Positions 34,301 through 43,207 of a stretch of DNA of 64,000 nucleotides are shown in pieces; positions within the stretch are counted from its first letter, which is position 1, and every line of letters starts with the position of its first letter. Source of the stretch: Actinosynnema sp. ALI-1.44 (GTDB taxonomy: Bacteria; Actinomycetota; Actinomycetes; Mycobacteriales; Pseudonocardiaceae); contig NZ_MTQO01000048.1 of NCBI RefSeq assembly GCF_001984155.1, positions 1 through 64,000 on the forward strand. The letters are read 5' to 3'. Under the pieces are notes generated by a model that saw only the letters and a program-made list of their open reading frames with translations, did not search any database and was not told the origin of the DNA. The translations under genes and the position numbers were made by a program.

Positions 34301-34495
34301 GTTTCGGCGGCGCGCTTGCTGGGTGCGGCGGCTCGGGCGCGTGAATCCGTCGGTCACCCGTTGCCTGACGGGCAGCGCCATGACGTTGACCGAATCGCCG
34401 CGGCGGTGGCGGCCGCCGTCGGCGACGGTGTCTTCACCGCGGAGTTCCAACGCGGCGGGGAAACGCCTTGTCCGGAGTTGATTCCCGGTTCCTGA
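31343..34495 (+). CDS. SARP/AfsR-type regulator: BTAD, NB-ARC ATPase and TPR domains
   Basis: The protein has 1050 residues from GTG 31343. TAGCTT at 31331-31336, 6 bases upstream, indicates a leaderless transcript. It starts RFGVLGPLAAWTADGREVRV (wHTH about 1-95), then BTAD to about 245 (VAAHPLRERLRALHLRALYG). Walker A GPGGVGKTRLAVQ is near 290 and Walker B VLLVLDNCEGL near 365; GIPLALELAATRV follows. The C-terminal half is TPR-like (LAEIAGDYDRATEVHLAGLR). It is a full-length paralogue of the regulator at 23868 with the same domain order. The divergent IRED-like pair is its nearest candidate target. Confidence 0.9.
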   Translation: MRFGVLGPLAAWTADGREVRVPEAKVRALLADLLVQEGRPIPVDRLADDLWGDRLPGNPGNTLQTKVSQLRRALEDAEPGGRLLVAHRSGSYVMQVDVDVTRFRELTARARDVADPRRRAALLSDALGLWRGPALADFADEPFAVPVIQRLTEDRLAAYEEWFSARLELGEHGPVAGELAELVAAHPLRERLRALHLRALYGAGRQTEALDSYRQLVTVLDEELGLTPGPELVEVHSSILRQDPALDVPVPSAVRTNLPEPLTELVGRETAVQSVLSLIGETRLVTLTGPGGVGKTRLAVQTARQVPEAWLVEFTGLDQHGTPETCPRDDLVTEVTAATLGIHEEQGALFDRLAEYLYAKDVLLVLDNCEGLVEPIAKMAARLLRAAPRLRVLATSQESLGVAGEVVWNVPPLDVPSAASVAAADVRAFSAVQLFVARASAAAPGFVLDAGNAADIAAICRRLDGIPLALELAATRVRALGTHELLVRLDDRFRVLAGGNRGGPARQRTLRAMIDWSWQLLSAEEQVVLRRLAVHVEGADLAAAEALCAGGGVHPDDVLSHVADLVDRSLVVSGPGPRYRLLESVVAYCVEQLQEAGELDSMRLRHAEYYVSLAERADAKLRTSEQREWLDRIDLESANLRRALETALLHDEGSLALRLVKAMTWYWYLRGRLTEARRTIRQALEIPGSPPDLRAPVLAWDAGLAILAGEVVEDENLHVAYEIKDPVDRAMALWFLGYVTTTMGGVSPSETLTKQALAEFEALDHTWGIAVALIDRVNMYRYRGDFDAAHRETARSADLLDSIGERWGQLQVAFSIGTLAEIAGDYDRATEVHLAGLRMAEELGLTPDVSYQLSWLGRIEMLRGNYAKAWELHERARRIGVEHGLKPAEMYAETGLALGARQSGDLATAEKHLLNILAWHRKQRYELGSSLILAELGFVAEHRGEVDKARALHLEAYAIASTADDPRAVALTLEGLAGTETKAGNHVSAARLLGAAARARESVGHPLPDGQRHDVDRIAAAVAAAVGDGVFTAEFQRGGETPCPELIPGS

Positions 34496-34506
34496 GGCGT
34501 TGTTGT

Positions 34507-34971
34507 TCACTGGTTGGCGGCGAGGGTTTCCAGTGCGCGGTCGGCGTGGCCGTTCATGTCCAGCTCGGACCGGATGACCGCGAGGATCCTGCGGTCGGTT
34601 CCGATCACGAAGGTCATCCGGCGGGTCCTGAGCGGACCGATGCCCAGCTTGCGGCGGACGCCGAGCCGCCAGGCCACTTCTCCATCCACATCGGACAGCA
34701 GGGGGTAGTCGAAGCTGTGCAGGTCGGAGAACTGGCGCTGCTTGTCGGGCGAGTCCGCGCTGATGCCGATCCGCTGGGCGTTGTGCTGCGCGAATTCCGC
34801 GGCCAGGTCGCGGAAGTGGCACGATTCCATCGTGCAGCCCTTGGTCATCGCCGCCGGGTAGAAGAACAACACGACCGGGCCTTTGTCCAGGAACTCGGTC
34901 AGCCGCCGGGGTGCTCCCGTGGAATCCGGCAGTTCGAAGTCCTCGACCAGGTCGCCGACGGTCGCACTCAT
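34507..34971 (-). CDS. Peroxiredoxin, BCP/PrxQ type
   Basis: The protein has 154 residues. The thioredoxin fold starts GDLVEDFELPDSTGAPRRLT. The peroxidatic Cys is in FYPAAMTKGCTMESCHFRDL, with the second Cys five positions later (CTMESC), as in atypical 2-Cys BCP enzymes that form an intrasubunit disulfide. WRLGVRRKLGIGPLRTRRMT precedes the conserved FVIG strand. It reduces alkyl hydroperoxides with thioredoxin in the cytoplasm. An inverted repeat GTTCG/CGAAC (34987-35004) lies just upstream of the start, but its regulator is unknown. Confidence 0.9.
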   Translation of the reverse strand: MSATVGDLVEDFELPDSTGAPRRLTEFLDKGPVVLFFYPAAMTKGCTMESCHFRDLAAEFAQHNAQRIGISADSPDKQRQFSDLHSFDYPLLSDVDGEVAWRLGVRRKLGIGPLRTRRMTFVIGTDRRILAVIRSELDMNGHADRALETLAANQ

Positions 34972-35178
34972 GTCGTTGTCTCCTTCGTTCGCACCGGAAC
35001 GAACAGAGCGTAGCCGCTTTCTCTCTCACACGATCGGGTAGATCTCACTACCAGGGACTTCCCTTTGAGGGGATCAAGACGACATAAAAGAACTCGCCCG
35101 CCGCGTCAAAACCCCGTCACGCCAGGTGTCATCACGCGGTCACCGTGGGTGAATGCAATGGTGAGAGGTGCCAAGGAC

Positions 35179-35532
35179 ATGCACAGATGGCCGCGGATCT
35201 CCGGCGCGCTGGGATCCGCGGCGGGCTTCGCGGCAGGCATCGTCGCCACCCTGATCGCCTCGCTCGTCGGCGCCACGACCCAGCACGAGATCGGCTTGCT
35301 CGCCCTCGCCCTGACCATCGCCGGCGTCTCGGCGATCACCACCGTCGTCGGCGCGCTCGCCACCTGCCTGCAGTGCTGGCTGCTGTACGCGGGCTTCGTC
35401 GTCGGCCGGTCCGGCTCGCTCGTCCTCGACGAGGCGTCGGCCGAGACCGCGGGCCTGTTCACGCTCATCGCGTTGGCGGCGACGAGCATCGCGGGCGGAG
35501 GCACGACCGTGCGAGCCCGACTGACCCGTTGA
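35179..35532 (+). CDS. Hypothetical membrane protein
   Basis: The protein has 117 residues from ATG 35179, with GAGAGG about 10 bases upstream; ATG 35158 is an alternative start. Two to three helices are seen (AAGFAAGIVATLIASLVGAT, LALALTIAGVSAITTVVGAL, then a weaker TAGLFTLIALAATSIAGGG). No family was recognised. Confidence 0.55.
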   Translation: MHRWPRISGALGSAAGFAAGIVATLIASLVGATTQHEIGLLALALTIAGVSAITTVVGALATCLQCWLLYAGFVVGRSGSLVLDEASAETAGLFTLIALAATSIAGGGTTVRARLTR

Positions 35533-35603
35533 GCAGCCATTACTCCCCCTAGGGGGTTACGGCGATTTGCCCACACCACCCGTCAACCCAGAAGATCGAA
35601 CAC

Positions 35604-35942
35604 GTGTTCGAGCGGGAGAGCAGGTTGGCGGCCGAGGAGATCCGGACCGCGTCCGACCGACTACGAGAACTGGGCCGCAAGGCCGCGCCCGGTGTCTGGC
35701 GTGTCACCCAGGAAGGCGCGTTGATCCGGCTGCTCGGCCGTGAGGACCACGAAGTCGCTGTGCTCACCGGAATGTGGGCGCAGAGCACAGCGGAGTACCT
35801 CACAGCGGTCGGACCGGTCACGGCGTACAACATCGCCGAGCTGATGTGGCTCAGCGAAAGCCTTGTGCGCCACGGGGAAATGCCGCTACGCCTGCGCGAG
35901 GCCCTGCTGCGGCTCGCCCGCGGGCTCGAACAGGGTGCCTAG
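35604..35942 (+). CDS. Hypothetical helical protein
   Basis: The protein has 112 residues from GTG 35604. It is charged and mostly helical (EIRTASDRLRELGRKAAPGV, MPLRLREALLRLARGLEQGA) with a short strand region (REDHEVAVLTGMWAQ). There is no signal or membrane segment. The last 4 bases overlap the stop of the convergent carboxylesterase gene. Function unknown. Confidence 0.6.
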   Translation: MFERESRLAAEEIRTASDRLRELGRKAAPGVWRVTQEGALIRLLGREDHEVAVLTGMWAQSTAEYLTAVGPVTAYNIAELMWLSESLVRHGEMPLRLREALLRLARGLEQGA

Positions 35943-37363
35943 AAGCGGAACCACGCGCCCGGCTGCCACGCCGTGTCGCCCCAGGCCAGGCGCTCCCGGC
36001 GGTTCGGGTCGTACTCGACGTGGCTGTCCTCGTCGAAGACCATGACCGGCCTCGTCTCGCCGTACGGCGGCCAACTGGGCAACGGGATGCCGTCCTCGAT
36101 GAAACTCACCCAGGCCTGGTGGATCTGCGCGGCGGTGATCTCCCTGGGCAGTGAGACCTCCTTCGGCGGCGCCCACACCATGCCGAGTTCCATACCGTGG
36201 GCGCCGTCGAGGAACTCGGGCACGCCAGGCTGCGCGATGTCGATGCGGTACCGGTAGACACGGCTGTGCCGGGCCTGCGCGTCGGCGAGGCGTTGTGTCG
36301 GTATGCCGTAGCGCTCGTCGCTCATGAAGGCGGCTTTCGCCATGTCCGCGCCGCGGGTGTCCCGGTAGATGTCGAGCACCTTCGTGTCGCCGAAGATCCC
36401 GGTCAGCACGTCGTCGACGGGCTCGGTCGCCTGCTCACCGAGGAACGCGGAGAACGTCGCCGACTCGTTGCCGTTGTGGCCGATCATCAGCCGGATCCCG
36501 GCCGCGCTGCCCGCGGCCACGAGCGATGTCGGCATAGCGGGCAACACCTTCGGGTGAATGGTCGGACGCCACAGCCACACCGCCGCCATCCCGGTCAGAA
36601 TTCGTTCCTGCGCCGCGAGGATGTCCTCGGCCGGGACCGAACGCAGATGACGCGTGCCACCCAGTTCCCGAATCAGCCGCCTGGCTATCACGAGGCCTTG
36701 TTCGGGGGTGGCGACGTGGTCACCGCCGCTGCTGATGATCGCCTGGGAGAACGTGTTCCGGCTCAACGGACTCGCCATCAGGTTGCCGACGCTCTTCGCA
36801 CCCGCGGAAACACCGTAAACCGTGATCCGCTGGGGATTTCCGCCGAACGCGCCGATGTTGCCGCGAACCCAGCGCAAAGCCGCGATCTGGTCGAGCAGGG
36901 CGCACACGCCCGCGTCCTCTTCCGACGCGCCGAGAATTCCGGCCAAGTAGGTCATGCCGAGCGCGCCGAGCCGGTAGTTGACCGTCACGACGACGATCCC
37001 GGCACGCGCGAAGGCCTCCCCCTCACCGGCCTGGATCCCGCTGCCGGTCCGGTAGCCGCCACCGTGCAGCCAGAACAGCACCGGCCAGCCGCCGGGCGGT
37101 GGCTCACCCTCCGGCGCGCACACGTTCAGGTACAGGCAATCTTCACTGGACGGTGCCGCCGCGACGCCGATCTCCTGCGGTTGCAGGGACTGCGGCCCGT
37201 AGTCGGTGGCAGGCCATGTTCCCGCCCAGCGAGAAACCGGCATCGGCGCGCGCCAGCGCAACTCGCCGACCGGCGGTTGCGCGTACGGAATCCCGCGCCA
37301 GACAACACATCCATCGCCCTGCAGCCCGTTGAGCCGCCCCTGCTCGATTGTCACGAAGGCCAC
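35939..37363 (-). CDS. Type B carboxylesterase with atypical nucleophile elbow
   Basis: The protein has 474 residues. Family marks are VVWRGIPYAQPPVGELRWRA, the disulfide-region SEDCLYLNVCAPEGEPP, oxyanion-hole LFWLHGGGYRTGSG and NYRLGALG. The elbow reads TVYGVSAGAKSVGNL where most members have GESAGG: the serine is kept but the preceding Glu is Val and the second Gly is Ala. A late His is expected in the C-terminal third. It hydrolyses carboxylic esters or carbamates. No signal peptide is present, so it is probably cytoplasmic. Confidence 0.85.
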   Translation of the reverse strand: MAFVTIEQGRLNGLQGDGCVVWRGIPYAQPPVGELRWRAPMPVSRWAGTWPATDYGPQSLQPQEIGVAAAPSSEDCLYLNVCAPEGEPPPGGWPVLFWLHGGGYRTGSGIQAGEGEAFARAGIVVVTVNYRLGALGMTYLAGILGASEEDAGVCALLDQIAALRWVRGNIGAFGGNPQRITVYGVSAGAKSVGNLMASPLSRNTFSQAIISSGGDHVATPEQGLVIARRLIRELGGTRHLRSVPAEDILAAQERILTGMAAVWLWRPTIHPKVLPAMPTSLVAAGSAAGIRLMIGHNGNESATFSAFLGEQATEPVDDVLTGIFGDTKVLDIYRDTRGADMAKAAFMSDERYGIPTQRLADAQARHSRVYRYRIDIAQPGVPEFLDGAHGMELGMVWAPPKEVSLPREITAAQIHQAWVSFIEDGIPLPSWPPYGETRPVMVFDEDSHVEYDPNRRERLAWGDTAWQPGAWFRF

Positions 37364-37372
37364 GCGTCCCCA

Positions 37373-37735
37373 CTATAGGGACGTGATCCGGTGCAGGTTG
37401 TCCTCCACCCAGGCACGAAGTCCGGCCAGCGGCCCGGCGACGCTCTTCCCGAGATCGGTCAGCGCGTATTCGACGTGCAAGGGAACGGCCGGGTAGATCG
37501 TCCGATCGACGAACCCGGCTTCCGCCAACCGGCGCAACGTGGTGGTCAGCACCTTCGGGCTGATGCCTTCCAACCGCCGCTGGAGTTCTCCGAAGCGCTG
37601 TGGCCCTTCCTCCATCGCGCCGATCGCGAGCGCCGCCCACTTGTTCGCCAGCAGGTCCAGCACGCCTCGGCACGGGCACTGCGCGGCGTACACGTCGTGC
37701 TTGTCGTGCTGTCCCGTCGGACATGAGAGCGACAT
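37373..37735 (-). CDS. HxlR-family transcriptional regulator
   Basis: The protein has 120 residues. The HxlR winged helix is complete: CPCRGVLDLLANKWAALAIG, ALLEGPQRFGELQRRL-type segment as EEGPQRFGELQRRLEGISPK, VLTTTLRRLAEAGFVDRTI and VPLHVEYALTDLGKSVAGPL. Cys residues at the N-terminus (QCPCRG) are common redox-sensing positions in this family. It is divergent from the quinone oxidoreductase at 37818, which it likely regulates in response to quinones or reactive electrophiles. Confidence 0.9.
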   Translation of the reverse strand: MSLSCPTGQHDKHDVYAAQCPCRGVLDLLANKWAALAIGAMEEGPQRFGELQRRLEGISPKVLTTTLRRLAEAGFVDRTIYPAVPLHVEYALTDLGKSVAGPLAGLRAWVEDNLHRITSL

Positions 37736-37817
37736 CCAAGCCTCCTAGCTGCATGCTTCCCATTGGATAGTAGTCACCCTTGCGGGAAAGTAGGGCTACG
37801 TGGATAGCGTCGAGCCC

Positions 37818-38762
37818 ATGCGAGCAATCAGTCAGAACGAATTCGGCGGCCCCGAGGTCCTCCAGGAGATCGACGTTCCGCGGCCGGAGCCGTTGCCAAC
37901 CGAAGTGCTTGTGCGGGTTGTCTCCGCAGGCATCAACCCGGTCGACGCCAAGACCCGCGCGGGCGGCGGCATGGCGGGCTTGTTGGGTGAGCCGCCGTTC
38001 ATCCTGGGTTGGGACGTGTCCGGCGTGGTCGAGGCGGTCGGTTTCGGCGTGCACACCCTCAAGCCAGGCGACGAGGTGTACGGGATGCCACGGTTCCCAC
38101 ATCAGGCTGGCGGGTTCGCCGAGTACGCGACGGCACCGTCGCGGCATTTCGCGCTGAAGCCGTCGACCGTCGATCACGACACCGCCGCGGCCGTGCCGTT
38201 GGCCGCGCTCACGGCGTGGCAGATCCTGCACGACGCCGTGCACATCGAGGCTGGTCAGCGGGTGCTGATCCACGCGGCGGGCGGCGGCGTCGGTCACTTC
38301 GCGGTGCAGTTCGCCAAGGCCGTCGGCGCGCACGTGACCGGTACCGCGAGCGCGGGCAGGCACGACTGGCTGCGCGAGATCGGCGCCGACGAGGTGATCG
38401 ACTACCGGACCACCCGGTTCGAGGACGTGACCGGCGACCAGGACGTCGTGGTCGACCTGATCGGCGGGGACAACGCGATCCGGTCAACCGGCGTGCTCAA
38501 GCCTGGCGGCACCGTCGTCGCCGTACCCAGCGGCGTGTCCGACGAGCTCGCCGCTGCCGCCGAGGCCCGTGGTGTCACCGCGATCGATTTCCTGGTCGAA
38601 CCGGACGGACACGCGCTCGCCGAGATCGCGCGCCTGATCGACGCGGGCCAGGTCCGCGTCGAGGTCGAGCGGGTCTTCCCGTTCGACGACATTCGTGCCG
38701 CGCACGAACGGCAGGAAAGCGGTCGCGTCCAGGGCAAACTGGTAGTGCGCATCAGTACTTGA
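37818..38762 (+). CDS. NADPH:quinone oxidoreductase, zinc-independent MDR family
   Basis: The protein has 314 residues from ATG 37818; TAGCGT 7 bases upstream and no ribosome site point to a leaderless message, and GTG 37800 is an alternative. The GroES-like domain has MRAISQNEFGGPEVLQEID and SAGINPVDAKTRAGG, then GWDVSGVVEAVG. The NADPH site is VLIHAAGGGVGHFAVQFAKA. Structural and catalytic zinc ligands are absent, as in quinone oxidoreductases. Pairing with divergent HxlR fits a quinone or electrophile response. Confidence 0.9.
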   Translation: MRAISQNEFGGPEVLQEIDVPRPEPLPTEVLVRVVSAGINPVDAKTRAGGGMAGLLGEPPFILGWDVSGVVEAVGFGVHTLKPGDEVYGMPRFPHQAGGFAEYATAPSRHFALKPSTVDHDTAAAVPLAALTAWQILHDAVHIEAGQRVLIHAAGGGVGHFAVQFAKAVGAHVTGTASAGRHDWLREIGADEVIDYRTTRFEDVTGDQDVVVDLIGGDNAIRSTGVLKPGGTVVAVPSGVSDELAAAAEARGVTAIDFLVEPDGHALAEIARLIDAGQVRVEVERVFPFDDIRAAHERQESGRVQGKLVVRIST

Positions 38763-38797
38763 CAGTCTCCGTCAAGTACTTGACACTGGACGTCAAG
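38757..38797. promoter_or_regulatory. Two tandem CTTGAC-N7-GTCAAG operators
   Basis: Site 1 is ACTTGAC (38757-38763) with GTCAAGT (38771-38777). Site 2 is CTTGAC (38779-38784) with GTCAAG (38792-38797). Both have 7-base spacers and their centres are 21 bases apart, two helical turns, so two dimers could bind one DNA face. The left site overlaps the stop codon of the quinone oxidoreductase; the right ends at the ribosome site AAGGAGG of the HTH gene. Binding by that HTH protein is inferred. Confidence 0.6.
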
Positions 38798-38807
38798 GAG
38801 GTGGGCG

Positions 38808-39287
38808 ATGCCCGAGCCCGGACCGCTGGTCGAGCAGTTGCTGGCGATCATGAACAGCCGTCTGCTGGACCCGCTGGAGATCCTGCTCGCCGACGACCCG
38901 GCGACGGGACCGAGCAGCGACCCGGATCCGGTCTCGGAGCTGCGGGGGCGGTGTGAGCGCGCTGCCGAGTCGTGGGCGGCGCGCTTGCTCGGCCCGAACG
39001 GCACGTACGCGGTCGCGAGCATCATCGGCGCCCTGTACCCAAGCGACGAGGTGTTCGACCCGCCCGCGAGCTGGTGGCAAACCCCGTTGGGGCAGGTGAC
39101 CCTGCTCCGCATGGGGTACCCGGGCCGCGAAGCGGTCTCGTACTCGCTCGCGGGCGCGATGCTCGGCGTCACCCGGCAAGGTGTGCACGACCTGGTCACC
39201 CGCAACAAGCTCGCCCGCCACCCCGACGGGGGCGTCACCGTGACGTCCATCCGTGAACGGATCCAACTGAGGGGACGAAGCACATGA
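38808..39287 (+). CDS. Putative DNA-binding protein (C-terminal HTH)
   Basis: The protein has 159 residues from ATG 38808 behind AAGGAGG. The N-terminal part is helical and acidic (PLVEQLLAIMNSRLLDPLEI). The C-terminal part shows an HTH: AVSYSLAGAMLGVTRQGVHD then LVTRNKLARHPDGGVTVTSI, resembling regulators with a single HTH that reads a short inverted repeat. Two such repeats lie right upstream, so it probably represses its own operon with the alpha/beta hydrolase gene, which it overlaps by ATGA. The family is not named. Confidence 0.65.
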   Translation: MPEPGPLVEQLLAIMNSRLLDPLEILLADDPATGPSSDPDPVSELRGRCERAAESWAARLLGPNGTYAVASIIGALYPSDEVFDPPASWWQTPLGQVTLLRMGYPGREAVSYSLAGAMLGVTRQGVHDLVTRNKLARHPDGGVTVTSIRERIQLRGRST

Positions 39288-39916
39288 GAGACCTGTTGCT
39301 GCTGCACGGCGCCGGCGGGCGGCCGGACGACTGGACCGACTTCATCTCGTTCGTGACCGGCTTTCGCTGCACGGCACCGGATCTGACCGGGCTGACCACG
39401 TGGGCGGCGATGCTCGACCACCTCGACGGGCTCGGCCTGGACAACCCGGCCGTCGTCGGGCACTCGCTCGGCGGGGCACTGGGCATCCAGTGGGCCCACC
39501 GCCACCCCGAGTGCCCCGGTGTGGTCAACCTGGACGGCCACGGCCACCCGTCGACCTACCCCGGCCTGTCCGACGACGCGGTGGCCACGGGGAAGGCCAA
39601 GCTCAAGGAAGTCTTCGACGAGATGGCCGAGCAGATGCCGCCGGAGCACGTGGCACTCCGCCCGTTGATCGACGACGGCACAGTGCACGACTTCTACGAC
39701 GGCCTGACCACCAGGCACCTCGCCGTGGTCGCGACCAAGCTGATGACCGCGCAGGAGCCGTTCGCCGACTACTACAACGCCATGCGCGCGGGCGTGCTCG
39801 CCGACCTCACGGCGGCAGGCGCGAACGTCGTCGAGTTCGACGGATCCCACGCCATGCTCCAGGAAAACCCGGAGAAACTGGCCCGCCTGGCCTTGGATTT
39901 CCTTATGGAGAGCTGA
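39284..39916 (+). CDS. Alpha/beta hydrolase
   Basis: The protein has 210 residues, coupled to the HTH gene by ATGA. Oxyanion-hole motif LLLHGAGGRPDDW, nucleophile elbow AVVGHSLGGALGIQ, and catalytic His in FDGSHAMLQENPEKLARLAL are present. It is small for the fold; the cap (FDEMAEQMPPEHVALRPLID) is helical. Substrate unknown; esterase or thioesterase activity is plausible. Its regulation likely depends on the upstream HTH protein and the doubled operator. Confidence 0.85.
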   Translation: MRDLLLLHGAGGRPDDWTDFISFVTGFRCTAPDLTGLTTWAAMLDHLDGLGLDNPAVVGHSLGGALGIQWAHRHPECPGVVNLDGHGHPSTYPGLSDDAVATGKAKLKEVFDEMAEQMPPEHVALRPLIDDGTVHDFYDGLTTRHLAVVATKLMTAQEPFADYYNAMRAGVLADLTAAGANVVEFDGSHAMLQENPEKLARLALDFLMES

Positions 39917-39927
39917 ATTCGAGCTGA

Positions 39928-41535
<1,608 letters not shown>

Positions 41536-41544
41536 GAGCGAGCT

Positions 41545-41576
41545 CGCGTTGGTCGCCCGCTCCGGCGACCAACGCG
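41545..41576. terminator. Strong bidirectional terminator hairpin
   Basis: CGCGTTGGTCGCC (41545-41557) pairs perfectly over 13 bp with GGCGACCAACGCG (41564-41576), with a 6-base loop. It sits between the convergent rox and S15-like genes and can serve both. There is no U-run, as is common in high-GC actinomycetes. Confidence 0.8.
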
Positions 41577-41585
41577 ATGCTCACG

Positions 41586-43085
41586 TCACCTTCGGGGAAC
41601 CGTCAGCGTGCCGCCGATCTTCACCAGGCCCGCTTTGCTTTCGCTCGTGTACCGCAAGTCGACGCTGTCCACCACCAGCGCCAAATGGTGCCCAGCGGGC
41701 ACGTCCCATGAGATCGACTCCAGCGCGAAGTCGATCGTCGCGGTCCGGGTTCCCCTGATCGTGTACGGCTTGTGCGTGACGAGCGCCCCGAAACCCGCCG
41801 GATCCACGTCGTAGAGGTACGCCATCAAGGTCGTGTCGGCGTTGCTCGACTTCACCGTCGCGGCGAGTTTCGGTTTGCCCACAACGGTGGTGGCCGTCGA
41901 GTACACCGGGCCGTGCCACACCCCCGCGTTCAGGACAGCCGGGACGAACACACCGACCGGAATCTTGAAGTATCCCTGCAGAGCACCGCTGAGGATCGGG
42001 ATCCCGCTGTTCGCCGCGCTGTCGACGCCGGACACGAACGCCTTGGTGTCCAAGGAAACCGTGTCGGCCGTCGTGGCCGCCGACGCCCACGTCGGGTAGC
42101 CGTGCCACTTCCCCGCGTTGGCCGACATCGCCTGGACGGGCGGCGTGCGGTCGATGCCGTTGTCGATCCCGTTGAGGTAGCGGTCGAACCAGGCTGTCGC
42201 GGCGTCCCAGACGTCGTTGGACAGCCCCACCGCACCGAGCACCTCGGACGTCGCGTGGTCACCGCCCTGCAGCAGGAGCCGTTTCGGGGTGCGCAGCCGG
42301 TCGTAGAAGTCCACCGCCTGGTTGGGCGGGAAGATGGCGTCCTGGAAGGAGTTCGCGATGAACACCGCCGCGCCGTTGGCGTTGATCTCGTCGACCTTCG
42401 TGCTCGCCGACCGCGACGGCGCGAGCTGCCTGGCGTAGTCGATCTTCCCCTGCAGGAACTCCGCCGTGATCCTGCGCAGATCAGGCCCGGGCCTGCCGGT
42501 CAGCTGCCCCGCGGCCAGCAGCCCGCCCGCGGACAGCTGGCTGATCGTCTCGTTCGGGTAGAGCGAGGCCTCCAGGTCGGCCCACGTGCTCATCGACGCG
42601 ACCGCCTTGACCCGCTTGTCGTTGGCCGCGGCGAGCAGCCCGATGCCCGCGCCGTAGGAGATCCCGGCGACACCGATCTTGTTCACGTCGGCGGGCGTGT
42701 TGGCCAACGCCCAGTCGATCACCCGGCTGACGTCGTTGACGGTGTCCGGCCCGGCCACGTCGATCTCGCCGCCGGAGTCGTGGAACCCGCGGCTGGTGTA
42801 GCTGATGACGACATCGCCGCTCTCGGCCGCGAGCTTGCGGGCCGCGCCGACGTACTCGAGGTTGGGCGCGCCCCAACTGGCGGGCATGACCAGCAACGGG
42901 AACGGACCGTCGCCACGCCCGGTCGGTTTCACCACGAAACCGCGCATGGGCGTACCGCCCTCGCCGGGAATCGTCTGATACGAGATGTCCGCGCCGAATG
43001 ACGTCGCAGCGCCGGACGCGGGGGCGGACAGAGCACCGACGGCCACCACGGCAGTCAGCAGGGTCAACAGCCGTGAGCTGCGCAT
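41586..43085 (-). CDS. Secreted S15/CocE-like alpha/beta hydrolase
   Basis: The protein has 499 residues. A Sec signal peptide is visible (RLLTLLTAVVAVGALSAPAS with cleavage near GAA). The X-Pro dipeptidyl-peptidase-like catalytic domain has PLLVMPASWGAPN, YTSRGFHDSGGEIDVAGPD, nucleophile elbow KIGVAGISYGAGIGLLAAAN, the Asp region ANSFQDAIFPPNQ and the His in LLLQGGDHATSE. A C-terminal beta-sandwich (PepX-C like) begins near residue 375 (GVFVPAVLNAGVWHGPVYST). It acts outside the cell on peptides or acyl esters; which one is not evident. Confidence 0.85.
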   Translation of the reverse strand: MRSSRLLTLLTAVVAVGALSAPASGAATSFGADISYQTIPGEGGTPMRGFVVKPTGRGDGPFPLLVMPASWGAPNLEYVGAARKLAAESGDVVISYTSRGFHDSGGEIDVAGPDTVNDVSRVIDWALANTPADVNKIGVAGISYGAGIGLLAAANDKRVKAVASMSTWADLEASLYPNETISQLSAGGLLAAGQLTGRPGPDLRRITAEFLQGKIDYARQLAPSRSASTKVDEINANGAAVFIANSFQDAIFPPNQAVDFYDRLRTPKRLLLQGGDHATSEVLGAVGLSNDVWDAATAWFDRYLNGIDNGIDRTPPVQAMSANAGKWHGYPTWASAATTADTVSLDTKAFVSGVDSAANSGIPILSGALQGYFKIPVGVFVPAVLNAGVWHGPVYSTATTVVGKPKLAATVKSSNADTTLMAYLYDVDPAGFGALVTHKPYTIRGTRTATIDFALESISWDVPAGHHLALVVDSVDLRYTSESKAGLVKIGGTLTVPRR

Positions 43086-43207
43086 ATACCCTCCACTGGG
43101 TGTTACGTACCCGGCACAACGCGCAACCGGCTCACGGGGTTACGGCGAAGTAACCTACTGGGCGTTAAATTCACCCCTGCCTTGGGCCGCGTTGACCTGC
43201 GGGCACA

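Noticed and set aside
34987-35004. SOS (LexA) box upstream of the peroxiredoxin gene
   Set aside because: The repeat is GTTCG-N8-CGAAC, with arms in the opposite order and wrong spacing from the actinobacterial CGAAC-N4-GTTCG box.
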